A stretch of DNA of 64,000 nucleotides, from contig NZ_FOYZ01000004.1 of assembly GCF_900112775.1 (NCBI RefSeq), positions 90,530-154,529 on the forward strand, given 5' to 3'. Positions 1 through 6,194 of the stretch are shown here, piece after piece (the first letter of the stretch is position 1; each line of letters starts with the position of its first letter). The notes beneath the pieces are model-generated. The model was not told the origin of the DNA and ran no database searches. It saw nothing but the letters and a program-made list of their open reading frames with translations. The translations under genes and the position numbers were made by a program. The stretch comes from Anaeromicropila populeti. Its GTDB lineage: Bacteria; Bacillota; Clostridia; Lachnospirales; Lachnospiraceae.

Positions 1-174
1 ACTCATATTATGTCAGAGGCTGAACGGCTTTGTGACAGAGTCGCAATCATTGTAAACGGCAAGAAAGTAATTGATGGGAGTCTGGAGTACATAATGGATA
101 CTACTGGGACAAGAAATTTGGAAGATGCATTTTTTAATTTGTATTTACAATATACAGAAAGGGGAAAAGTATGA
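1..174 (+). CDS. ABC transporter ATP-binding protein, C-terminal end only (NatA-like)
   Basis: Only the last 57 codons lie in the window; the gene begins upstream. The first residues (THIMSEAERLCDRVAII) are the H-loop region that ends an ABC ATPase nucleotide-binding domain: the switch histidine, then the acidic segment and 'DRVAII.NGK' strand typical of drug/sodium-export ATPases. The stop codon overlaps the start of the downstream permease gene (ATGA), so the two are translationally coupled and very probably form one transporter that hydrolyses ATP at the membrane. The family (NatA/CcmA type) is inferred from the partner; the Walker motifs are outside the window. Confidence 0.85.
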   Translation, partial: THIMSEAERLCDRVAIIVNGKKVIDGSLEYIMDTTGTRNLEDAFFNLYLQYTERGKV

Positions 175-1421
175 ATGGCACAAAATATGTGATACAGAAG
201 GAACTGGATCGTGTATTCAAAGATAAAAAGCTGGTATTCAGCCTGTTTCTCCTTCCTGCGGTTTTAATGATAGGAATATATTTATTAATGGGTAAATTAA
301 TTAATATTATGGTCACCGATGTACAGGAGCATGTACCAACTATTTATGTGCAGAATATGCCAGATGGCTTTAATTCTTACGTGGAGCAGCTGAATTTTCC
401 AGGCAGTGTTATTTATTTTTATGGAGAAAATGTTTTAACGAGAACAGACGAAGGAGAAAAGATTATATCCACAGAGGAAATTAAGGAAAACATTCGGAGT
501 GGCAGAATCGACCTGTTGGTGGTATTTGAAGAGGATTTTCTGAATCAGGTAGAAAATTATGAAGAGGGTTCTATTATTCCTGAGATTCGCACCTATTATA
601 ATCCAGCAGAGGATTATTCTGAAGAAGCCAGAAATAAATTTATGGAGCTTGTTATTAATAAATATAAGACTTATTTGCTTGCAAAGCGTATTGGTGACTT
701 GAATCAGATTATGGTTTTTGATGTGGATCGGGATCCAGCGGCATCATATGTAATGGATGAAACGCGAGCCAATGCAAAAACACTTTCCATGATGCTTCCT
801 TACCTGGTCATTATGCTTTTGTTTACTGGACCTATGAATCTGGGAATTGATGCAATAACAGGAGAAAAAGAACGGGGGACACTGGCAAGCATGTTGATTA
901 CACCAATGCAAAGAGGTCAGCTTGTTCTGGGAAAGCTGCTAGCCCTTTCTATCTTATCCTGCCTATCTGCGGTGGTGTATTCCGTTTCTATTATTGTAGG
1001 ACTGCCCGATGTACAGAAGGTCAGCGCAGTGGGAAATGGGACTGTTAGAATCGAGCCAGTGCAGATGGTCTGGCTGTTTATTGTCATGGTGGTGCTTGTG
1101 TATCTATATGTAACCATTGTAGGGCTAATCGCTGTGCTGAGTAAAAGTTCAAAGGAGGCAGGTTCGTACATATCTCCAGTCTATATTATAGTAATTCTGT
1201 CTGGAATTATGACTATGTTTGCAGGAGATTTTACTGTAGATATTGGTATGTTTGGTATACCAGTGTATGGCAGTGCGATTGCCATACAAAAAATTACTAC
1301 AAATGAATTAACGCTTGCCCAGTTTGGAGTAAATGTTATTTCTACGGTTTGTATTTCAGCGATATTAACTATTTTTATCATAAAAGCATTTAATAGTGAA
1401 AAAGTGATGTTTAATGTGTAA
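171..1421 (+). CDS. ABC-2 type transporter permease (NatB-like)
   Basis: 416-residue membrane subunit of an ABC-2 exporter, partner of the ATPase whose end overlaps it by four bases. One membrane segment near residues 20-42 is followed by a large extracytoplasmic domain (about 45-205), then about five helices in the C-terminal half. Between them is the cytoplasmic signature 'GEKERGTLASMLITPMQRG' (about 225-243), the coupling segment seen in NatB/DUF3526-type permeases. NatAB of Bacillus exports sodium; here the substrate cannot be read from the sequence and a drug or small ion is equally possible. Start ATG is supported by an upstream GGGGAAAAG run and by the coupling overlap. Confidence 0.85.
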   Translation: MNGTKYVIQKELDRVFKDKKLVFSLFLLPAVLMIGIYLLMGKLINIMVTDVQEHVPTIYVQNMPDGFNSYVEQLNFPGSVIYFYGENVLTRTDEGEKIISTEEIKENIRSGRIDLLVVFEEDFLNQVENYEEGSIIPEIRTYYNPAEDYSEEARNKFMELVINKYKTYLLAKRIGDLNQIMVFDVDRDPAASYVMDETRANAKTLSMMLPYLVIMLLFTGPMNLGIDAITGEKERGTLASMLITPMQRGQLVLGKLLALSILSCLSAVVYSVSIIVGLPDVQKVSAVGNGTVRIEPVQMVWLFIVMVVLVYLYVTIVGLIAVLSKSSKEAGSYISPVYIIVILSGIMTMFAGDFTVDIGMFGIPVYGSAIAIQKITTNELTLAQFGVNVISTVCISAILTIFIIKAFNSEKVMFNV

Positions 1422-1467
1422 AGAAAAATGAGAGAATATAGAAATTAGAATGACATTGGAGGTTCAC

Positions 1468-2487
1468 ATGGAAAGAATACTAATCATAATGACAGGTGGA
1501 ACAATTAGCAGTATAAAAAAAGAAAATATTCTTAATGTGGATGATGAAGTGACACTGGAGTTACTTATAGATTACAGAAAGCGTTTTGGAGATTCTCAGA
1601 AGTTTGATATCGTAAAACTTATGAATATATTAAGTGAAAATTTTTCTCCTGCAAAATGGGAGGAAGTGGTTGAGGCAGTTTTGCAGGGAATTGAAAAGGG
1701 ATATGAGGGTATTATAATTACCCATGGATCAGATACATTATCCTATACGGCAGCATTTCTGGGAACTCTTTTTGCCAATGTAAAAGTTCCAATTATGCTT
1801 GTTGCTGCTAACTATTCACTAGAGGATAAAAGGAGCAATGGATTTGCTAATTTTATCAGTGCGGTTCATTTTATTCATCAACGCTTAATGACAGGAGTTT
1901 TTGTTGCGTATCAAAATAACAGAGGAGAGAATGAAATATTTCCTGGGGTAAAAATTATGGAATCAGACCCTTACTTTGACCAGTTCAGAAGTATTGATGG
2001 AAAGGCATTAGGCTGTATAAAAAATGGGGAATTTCAACCTGACTTGTGGTGCCTCAAAAAATGGAAAGCAGAAACAGAATGGAACAAAGAAAACAGTCTG
2101 GGTAATGATTTGAGTAAAGCGTTTTTGTATCAGAATAAAGTGATTCTTTTAAAAATGTATCCAGGAATTGATTTTAGTATGATACAAATAAGGGGCAATG
2201 TCAAAGCGGTTATTTTGTGGTTATATCATTCGGCCACAGGTCCCATTGAAAAGGAAAGCGGATTGTTGGAGTTTCTTTTACATTGTAAAGAAAAAAGGAT
2301 TGTTGTTTATGGTGTGTCTTTTAAACATCAGGATGGAGCTTTTTATGCTTCCACTAAAAAGTTAATAGAGCTAAGTTTAAAACCACTTTGTAATGTGTCA
2401 ATAGAAACAGCATATGCATTGGTTTTAGTTGCCTATAACCAGAATCTGATAGAGCCAGAAAGATTTATTGAACAGAAATTATTTTAA
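1468..2487 (+). CDS. Type I L-asparaginase family amidohydrolase
   Basis: 339 residues. The family hydrolyses L-asparagine (sometimes glutamine) to the acid plus ammonia, in the cytosol for type I. Motif 1 is TGGTISS near the N-terminus; motif 2 is THGSDTLSYTA (about residues 89-99); the catalytic Lys is probably in FPGVK. The second-motif threonine (normally HGTDT) is serine here, which is unusual though a hydroxyl is kept. I chose ATG 1468 rather than the in-frame ATG at 1450 because GGAGG at 1458-1462 sits 5 bases before it and the sequence then starts directly in the family's first strand (MERILIIMTGGT). It stands alone between the transporter and spoVT. There is no signal peptide, so a cytoplasmic enzyme is likely. 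Confidence 0.85.
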   Translation: MERILIIMTGGTISSIKKENILNVDDEVTLELLIDYRKRFGDSQKFDIVKLMNILSENFSPAKWEEVVEAVLQGIEKGYEGIIITHGSDTLSYTAAFLGTLFANVKVPIMLVAANYSLEDKRSNGFANFISAVHFIHQRLMTGVFVAYQNNRGENEIFPGVKIMESDPYFDQFRSIDGKALGCIKNGEFQPDLWCLKKWKAETEWNKENSLGNDLSKAFLYQNKVILLKMYPGIDFSMIQIRGNVKAVILWLYHSATGPIEKESGLLEFLLHCKEKRIVVYGVSFKHQDGAFYASTKKLIELSLKPLCNVSIETAYALVLVAYNQNLIEPERFIEQKLF

Positions 2488-2614
2488 CTGCCTAAAATAA
2501 AAATTAAATAAATAAAACAAATTTGAGAAGTATATGTATAAATTCCTCTATTTAACGCAAAATATTATGTATAAATGAGTTATATGAATTTAAGCAAAAT
2601 GGAGGAATTATTTT

Positions 2615-3160
2615 ATGAAAGCAACTGGTATTGTAAGGAGAATAGATGATTTGGGGCGTGTTGTAATTCCGAAGGAAATCAGGAGAACGTTAAGAATCCG
2701 GGAAGGAGATCCATTAGAAATTTTTACGGATCGCGAGGGTGAAATAATTTTAAAGAAGTATTCTCCAATTGGTGAATTGGGACAGTTTGCAAAACAATAT
2801 GCAGAATCATTAGCACAGACCTTAGGTCATATTGTTTGCATAGCAGATAGAGACCAGTTGATTGCTGTATCTGGAGGTGGTAAAAAAGATTTGATTATGA
2901 AGCCAATTCATAAAGAGCTTGAGACGGCCATTAGCGACAGGCTTAATATAGTTGCCTCTGTTAAGGATAAAGGCTACTGCAAGATTACGAATGATGATGA
3001 AGAGTATAGTTATGAAGTCATTACACCAATTCTTAGCGAGGGTGATGCAATTGGTGCGGTTATTATATTAACAAAGGAGCAGAAAATAAAATTTGGTGAG
3101 CTAGAAGTTAAAATGGCTCAGTCTGCGGCAGGGTTTCTGGGCAGACAGATGGAACAATAA
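2615..3160 (+). CDS. spoVT: Stage V sporulation protein T, AbrB-family transcription regulator
   Basis: 181 residues, the usual SpoVT length. Residues 1-50 are an AbrB swapped-hairpin DNA-binding domain (MKATGIVRRIDDLGRVVIP, then KEIRRTLRIREGDPLEIF); the rest is the GAF-like domain of SpoVT (about 55-180). In Bacillus SpoVT is made in the forespore and tunes sigma-G dependent genes. The GGAGG ribosome site lies 10 bases upstream. Its position before mazG, rqcP, yabP, yabQ and divIC matches the Bacillus order, although spoVB, which lies between spoVT and mazG there, is missing. A promoter could not be assigned with confidence in the AT-rich upstream gap. Confidence 0.95.
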   Translation: MKATGIVRRIDDLGRVVIPKEIRRTLRIREGDPLEIFTDREGEIILKKYSPIGELGQFAKQYAESLAQTLGHIVCIADRDQLIAVSGGGKKDLIMKPIHKELETAISDRLNIVASVKDKGYCKITNDDEEYSYEVITPILSEGDAIGAVIILTKEQKIKFGELEVKMAQSAAGFLGRQMEQ

Positions 3161-3183
3161 TTTAATAGAGAATAGGTGAGGAT

Positions 3184-3993
3184 ATGGAACGAAAGGAAAA
3201 GTATGAGTTCTCTGATTTCATGGAAATTATAAGGCATTTAAGAGGGGAAAATGGATGCCCATGGGATCGGGAGCAGACACATGATAGTTTAAGAGTTTGT
3301 ATGATTGAAGAAGCATATGAAGTAGTAGATGCGATTGAGCGAAAGGATTTACCTAATTTAAGAGAGGAGCTTGGAGATGTTCTTCTTCAAGTTGCCTTAC
3401 ATAGTGCTATCGCAGAGGAAACAGGAGAATTTACAGTAGATGAAGTGATTCATGAAGTAAGTGAAAAAATGATTCGAAGGCATCCCCATGTGTTTGGTAA
3501 TAGTACAATATCAGATGCTGAGGGAGTCGTGAAAAAATGGGAAGAGATTAAAAGAGAAGAGCATAATGAGATTACTATATCAGAGGGGCTTTTGAAAGTG
3601 CCAAAAGTATTACCCTCAAATATGCGAGCTCAGAAGGTTCAAAAGAAAGCGGCTAAGGCAGGTTTTGATTTTGAAGATATTACACAGGTAATGGACAAGG
3701 TAGAGGAGGAACTGAGAGAATTGAAAGAGGCCATGAAAGAGGGGGATTCTTGTCAGATTGATGAGGAGTATGGTGATCTTATGTTCTCAATGACCAATTT
3801 AGCAAGGTTTTTAGGGCTAAATGCGGAAAATTCCTTGACAAATTCCATAGATAAGTTTATAAATAGATTTGTAGGTATTGAGCGAATCGCAACTAGCGAA
3901 GGAAAGAGCCTAAGCCAGCTTACTATAGATCAGATGAATGAACTATGGGAGCGTGTGAAAGAAAAGAATAAGAATAACAATTTTGAAGATTAA
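3184..3993 (+). CDS. mazG: Nucleoside triphosphate pyrophosphohydrolase MazG
   Basis: 269 residues with two MazG all-alpha domains. The first (about 10-115) has the metal-binding EE..E and E..D pattern (MIEEAYEVVDAIE, LREELGDVLLQVA); the second (about 155-260) repeats it (VEEELRELKEAM, DEEYGDLMFSM). MazG removes pyrophosphate from (d)NTPs and aberrant nucleotides in the cytosol. The N-terminal FMEIIRHLRGENGCPWD is the hallmark start of the bacterial enzyme. Bacillus YabN carries an additional N-terminal methylase domain; that domain is absent here. It is 23 bases after spoVT, in the same operon. Confidence 0.95.
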   Translation: MERKEKYEFSDFMEIIRHLRGENGCPWDREQTHDSLRVCMIEEAYEVVDAIERKDLPNLREELGDVLLQVALHSAIAEETGEFTVDEVIHEVSEKMIRRHPHVFGNSTISDAEGVVKKWEEIKREEHNEITISEGLLKVPKVLPSNMRAQKVQKKAAKAGFDFEDITQVMDKVEEELRELKEAMKEGDSCQIDEEYGDLMFSMTNLARFLGLNAENSLTNSIDKFINRFVGIERIATSEGKSLSQLTIDQMNELWERVKEKNKNNNFED

Positions 3994-4010
3994 GAGGAGG
4001 AGTTTTATCC

Positions 4011-4283
4011 ATGAACAAAGCTGAATTAGTAGCTGCAATTGCAGAAAAGACAGAATTGTCCAAAAAAGATTCTGAAAAAGCTTTAAAGGCATTTATTGAT
4101 GTTGTTACAGAAGAACTTATTAAAGGTGAGAAGGTTCAATTAGTTGGTTTTGGTACTTTCGAAGTTTCACAAAGAGCTGCTAGAGAGGGTAGAAATCCTC
4201 AGACGGGTAAAACTATGGAAATTTCTGCGTGCAATGCTCCAAAGTTTAAAGCAGGTAAACAATTAAAAGATGCACTTAATTAG
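4011..4283 (+). CDS. hup: HU family DNA-binding protein
   Basis: 90 residues, full length for HU. The sequence MNKAELVAAIAEKTELSKKD, the GFGTF turn and the DNA-arm signature GRNPQTGKTMEI are all present. HU is the abundant nucleoid protein that bends DNA as a homodimer in clostridia. It is preceded by a strong GGAGGAG site and followed immediately by a GGGTTGC/GCAACCC hairpin with a T-rich tail, so most transcription should end here although the downstream genes run in the same direction. In Bacillus, HU (hbs) is elsewhere; its place between mazG and rqcP is common in clostridia. Confidence 0.95.
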   Translation: MNKAELVAAIAEKTELSKKDSEKALKAFIDVVTEELIKGEKVQLVGFGTFEVSQRAAREGRNPQTGKTMEISACNAPKFKAGKQLKDALN

Positions 4284-4290
4284 TGGATAT

Positions 4291-4320
4291 AGGGTTGCTT
4301 TGGCAACCCTTTCGTTATTT
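4291..4320 (+). terminator. Rho-independent terminator after HU gene
   Basis: Perfect 8-bp stem AGGGTTGC (4291-4298) / GCAACCCT (4303-4310) with a TTTG loop and the tail TTCGTTATTT. It begins eight bases after the HU stop codon. The tail is only partly T, so some read-through into rqcP is likely. Confidence 0.7.
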
Positions 4321-4375
4321 CAAGAATATGGGGCAAGCAGTTGTTTATAGAGTGTCATGGATAGTAAATTTAACG

Positions 4376-4615
4376 ATGAGATTAGATAAATTTTTAAAAG
4401 TAAGCAGATTGATTAAGAGAAGAACAGTTGCCAATGAAGCCTGTGATGCAGGCCGGATTTCTGTAAATGGCAAGGTTGCAAAAGCGTCCCTTTCTGTAAA
4501 GGAAGGCGATATAATAGAAATTGGTTTTGGTAACAAGAATGTAAAAGTTGAGGTTCTTGATGTACAAGAAACGGTAAAGAAGGATGTGGCAAAGGAACTT
4601 TATCGATATTTATAA
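4376..4615 (+). CDS. rqcP: S4-domain RNA-binding protein (ribosome quality control factor RqcP)
   Basis: 79 residues, matching Bacillus RqcP/YabO. The S4 fold starts right at the chosen ATG (MRLDKFLKVSRLIKRRTVA) and contains the signature GRISVNGKVAKASLSVKEGD. RqcP binds 50S subunits with peptidyl-tRNA and helps RqcH add alanine tails during ribosome rescue. The frame stays open back to 4283, but that part overlaps the HU terminator and has no S4 similarity, so 4376 is the better start. No good Shine-Dalgarno precedes it, so initiation may be weak. Gene order rqcP-yabP-yabQ-divIC equals Bacillus yabO-yabP-yabQ-divIC. Confidence 0.9.
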   Translation: MRLDKFLKVSRLIKRRTVANEACDAGRISVNGKVAKASLSVKEGDIIEIGFGNKNVKVEVLDVQETVKKDVAKELYRYL

Positions 4616-4643
4616 AAACCTTACGTCATAAGAATTTTTTGTG

Positions 4644-4692
4644 AAACCTCCTAATATACTTTATAAAATACTTAAAGTATATCGGGAGGTTT
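4644..4692 (+). promoter_or_regulatory. Long hairpin that buries the yabP ribosome-binding site
   Basis: AAACCTCC (4644-4651) pairs perfectly with GGAGGTTT (4685-4692), and ATATACTTT (4654-4662) pairs with AAAGTATAT (4674-4682), leaving an 11-base loop and one two-base internal bulge. The GGGAGG Shine-Dalgarno of yabP lies inside the 3' arm. A transcript reading through from rqcP would hide the site; one starting inside the hairpin would not. See findings. Confidence 0.75.
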
Positions 4693-4696
4693 TTGC

Positions 4697-4981
4697 ATGG
4701 ATGACAAGCAAATTCAAAGAGGCAGCCATAGAATAAATCTGAGTGGAAGACAGGCAGCGGTTATTAGTGGGGTAAATGATGTGTTATCATTTGATGCAGG
4801 GGAGGTTTTGCTGGATACAGAGCAAGGAATTCTAATGATTCGGGGACAGGAACTGCATGTGAGCCGTTTAACATTAGAAAAAGGAGAAGTAGATGTAGAT
4901 GGCAGAATTGATAGTTTAACTTATTCAGATGGAGGATATGGAAAATCTGGAGAATCTCTGTTTGGCAGATTATTTAAGTAG
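4697..4981 (+). CDS. yabP: Sporulation protein YabP
   Basis: 94 residues, family-typical. The YabP fold signature is visible: HRINLSGRQAAVISGVNDVL near the start, then strands with FDAGEVLLDTEQGILMIRG and LTLEKGEVDVDGRIDSLTYS. In Bacillus YabP is made in the mother cell under sigma-E and is needed for spore formation; its exact biochemical role is unknown. The gene is 8 bases before yabQ. Its ribosome site is in the 3' arm of a long hairpin, so its translation may depend on which promoter is used. Confidence 0.93.
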   Translation: MDDKQIQRGSHRINLSGRQAAVISGVNDVLSFDAGEVLLDTEQGILMIRGQELHVSRLTLEKGEVDVDGRIDSLTYSDGGYGKSGESLFGRLFK

Positions 4982-4989
4982 GTGAGTGG

Positions 4990-5478
4990 ATGATAGAAGA
5001 AATGAAGAAAGAAGTTGTCTTCTTTTTGTCCTCTTTACTATTAGGAATAATAATTTTAATAGTATATGACATATTAAGAATTATTAGAAGAATTCTGCCT
5101 CATGCAAAATGGGTATGTGCCTTAGAGGACATTATTTTTTGGATTGCAAGTGCTATTTCTATGTTTTATTTGATGTATGAACAGAACAGCGGAATTATTC
5201 GCAGTTTTTCTATTTTCGGAATGTGTCTGGGGATGTTTTGGTATCATGCTGCTGTAAGTGAGTGGTTAGTAAAATCTATGACAGGATTGATTAAGAAAAT
5301 TATCAGATTTATTAAGAAGATGACAGCTATTATTATGAAACCAGTCGTATGGTTAATACGCAGGGCAAAGTGGTTTGGTTTTTTTGTCATAAAACATATG
5401 AAAAAACCTTTGCGGGCTGCTATAAAAGCATTGAAAAAAGTTTGGAAAACAGTTAAAATAGCAGTAACGAAAAAATAA
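4990..5478 (+). CDS. yabQ: Spore cortex biosynthesis protein YabQ
   Basis: 162 residues. Three hydrophobic segments are visible (about 10-30, 45-62, 70-90), followed by a very basic C-terminal tail rich in Lys/Arg and Trp (IRFIKKMTAIIMK, IRRAKWFGFF, KALKKVWKTVKIAVTKK). YabQ is a mother-cell integral membrane protein required for cortex assembly in Bacillus. The N-terminal FFLSSLLLGIIILIVYDILR is characteristic. It follows yabP by 8 bases and precedes divIC by 27, so the group is probably one operon. Confidence 0.9.
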   Translation: MIEEMKKEVVFFLSSLLLGIIILIVYDILRIIRRILPHAKWVCALEDIIFWIASAISMFYLMYEQNSGIIRSFSIFGMCLGMFWYHAAVSEWLVKSMTGLIKKIIRFIKKMTAIIMKPVVWLIRRAKWFGFFVIKHMKKPLRAAIKALKKVWKTVKIAVTKK

Positions 5479-5505
5479 TTCCAATAAGAATATGAAGGTG
5501 AGATA

Positions 5506-5811
5506 TTGAGCAAGCAAAGACGTACACAAAGAAGAAAGAAAGCAAAAAGCGGTGCGGGGATTATTACAATTGCAGTTCTTTTACTGTGTGGACTTGTTTC
5601 CTATAAGAAAATGGAATTAAATGCAACTGTACAAAAAAGTGCGAAGAGAATTGAAGAACTAGAAAAAGAAAAGCAGGAACTGGTAGAAGAGAAGGATGAA
5701 ATCAGTGAATATGAAGCCTATGTGAAAACAAAGAAATATGTTGAGGAAGTTGCACGGGAAAAGCTGGGGCTTGTATATGAAGATGAAATTATTTTTGATT
5801 CTGATAATTAA
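5506..5811 (+). CDS. divIC: Septum formation initiator family protein (DivIC/FtsB-like)
   Basis: 101 residues. A basic cytoplasmic head (TQRRKKAKS), one membrane helix (about 18-35, IITIAVLLLCGLVSY), then an extracytoplasmic coiled coil rich in E/K (KRIEELEKEKQELVEEKDEI) and the closing DivIC motif ARE(K)LGLVYEDEIIF. It forms a trimer with FtsL and DivIB that signals the septal peptidoglycan machinery. Start is TTG at 5506, with AAGGTGAG 5 bases upstream; no better in-frame start is seen. Position after yabQ matches Bacillus. Confidence 0.92.
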   Translation: MSKQRRTQRRKKAKSGAGIITIAVLLLCGLVSYKKMELNATVQKSAKRIEELEKEKQELVEEKDEISEYEAYVKTKKYVEEVAREKLGLVYEDEIIFDSDN

Positions 5812-5815
5812 GTAG

Positions 5816-5844
5816 TTGACAAAGGGGAAAGAACCAGTTATAAT
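5816..5844 (+). promoter_or_regulatory. Sigma-A promoter of tRNA-Met
   Basis: Perfect -35 TTGACA (5816-5821), 17-bp spacer and perfect -10 TATAAT (5839-5844), ending 15 bases before the tRNA. It starts four bases after the divIC stop codon. Confidence 0.85.
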
Positions 5845-5859
5845 TAAAGACGCTTTTAC

Positions 5860-5933
5860 GGCGGAATAGCTCAGTTGGCTAGAGCACACGGTTCATACCC
5901 GTGGTGTCATGGGTTCAAATCCCTTTTCCGCTA
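5860..5933 (+). tRNA. tRNA-Met (anticodon CAT)
   Basis: 74 bases, cloverleaf readable by eye: acceptor GGCGGAA/TTCCGCT with discriminator A, D arm GCTC/GAGC, anticodon stem CACGG/CCGTG with loop TTCATAC, T loop TTCAAAT. The T stem has one T-T mismatch. A G-T pair closes the acceptor, unlike initiator tRNAs, so this is the elongator (or an Ile-CAT precursor, which cannot be excluded by eye). Confidence 0.9.
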
Positions 5934-5951
5934 TTTAATTTTCGGGAGTGA

Positions 5952-5983
5952 GGACAAGTATAGATTTTACTTGTTCTTTTTTT
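5952..5983 (+). terminator. Rho-independent terminator after tRNA-Met
   Basis: GGACAAGTA (5952-5960) pairs with TACTTGTTC (5968-5976, one G-T pair), followed directly by seven T residues. Confidence 0.85.
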
Positions 5984-6087
5984 ATGTGATAGGATATTGT
6001 CAAGCAAAGTTATGTTCCTTATAGTTGATATTCTTAATAGGTGTGAACTCCCTGTATTCGATTCAAAACACGATTCCAATAAGAAAT

Positions 6088-6153
6088 TGTCAAAAAGTTT
6101 TTCTGTTCCCAATCGCTAGTTTGACAAACATTTCAAAATGATACCCCTATAAT
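6088..6153 (+). promoter_or_regulatory. spoIIE promoter with 21-bp spacer and candidate Spo0A boxes
   Basis: -35 TTGACA (6121-6126) and -10 TATAAT (6148-6153) are both perfect but are 21 bp apart instead of 17. The Bacillus spoIIE promoter has this same abnormal spacing and depends on phosphorylated Spo0A. Near-consensus 0A boxes are present: TGTCAAA at 6088-6094 and, in reverse, TTTGACA overlapping the -35 (consensus TGTCGAA). Established knowledge covers the Bacillus case; transfer to this gene is inference. Confidence 0.75.
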
Positions 6154-6194
6154 ACGTGAATAGCAGAGCAAAAAGAAAAGGGGAGCGTAGTATA

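Noticed and set aside
2510-2600. Sigma-G promoter for spoVT
   Set aside because: TGTATA is present but no acceptable -10 was found at the right distance; not strong enough to report.
4283-4375. Upstream extension of rqcP
   Set aside because: Would translate through the HU terminator and is not present in the S4 protein family.
5915-6112. 65-codon minus-strand frame near tRNA-Met
   Set aside because: Overlaps the end of tRNA-Met and its terminator and contains no motif or ribosome site.
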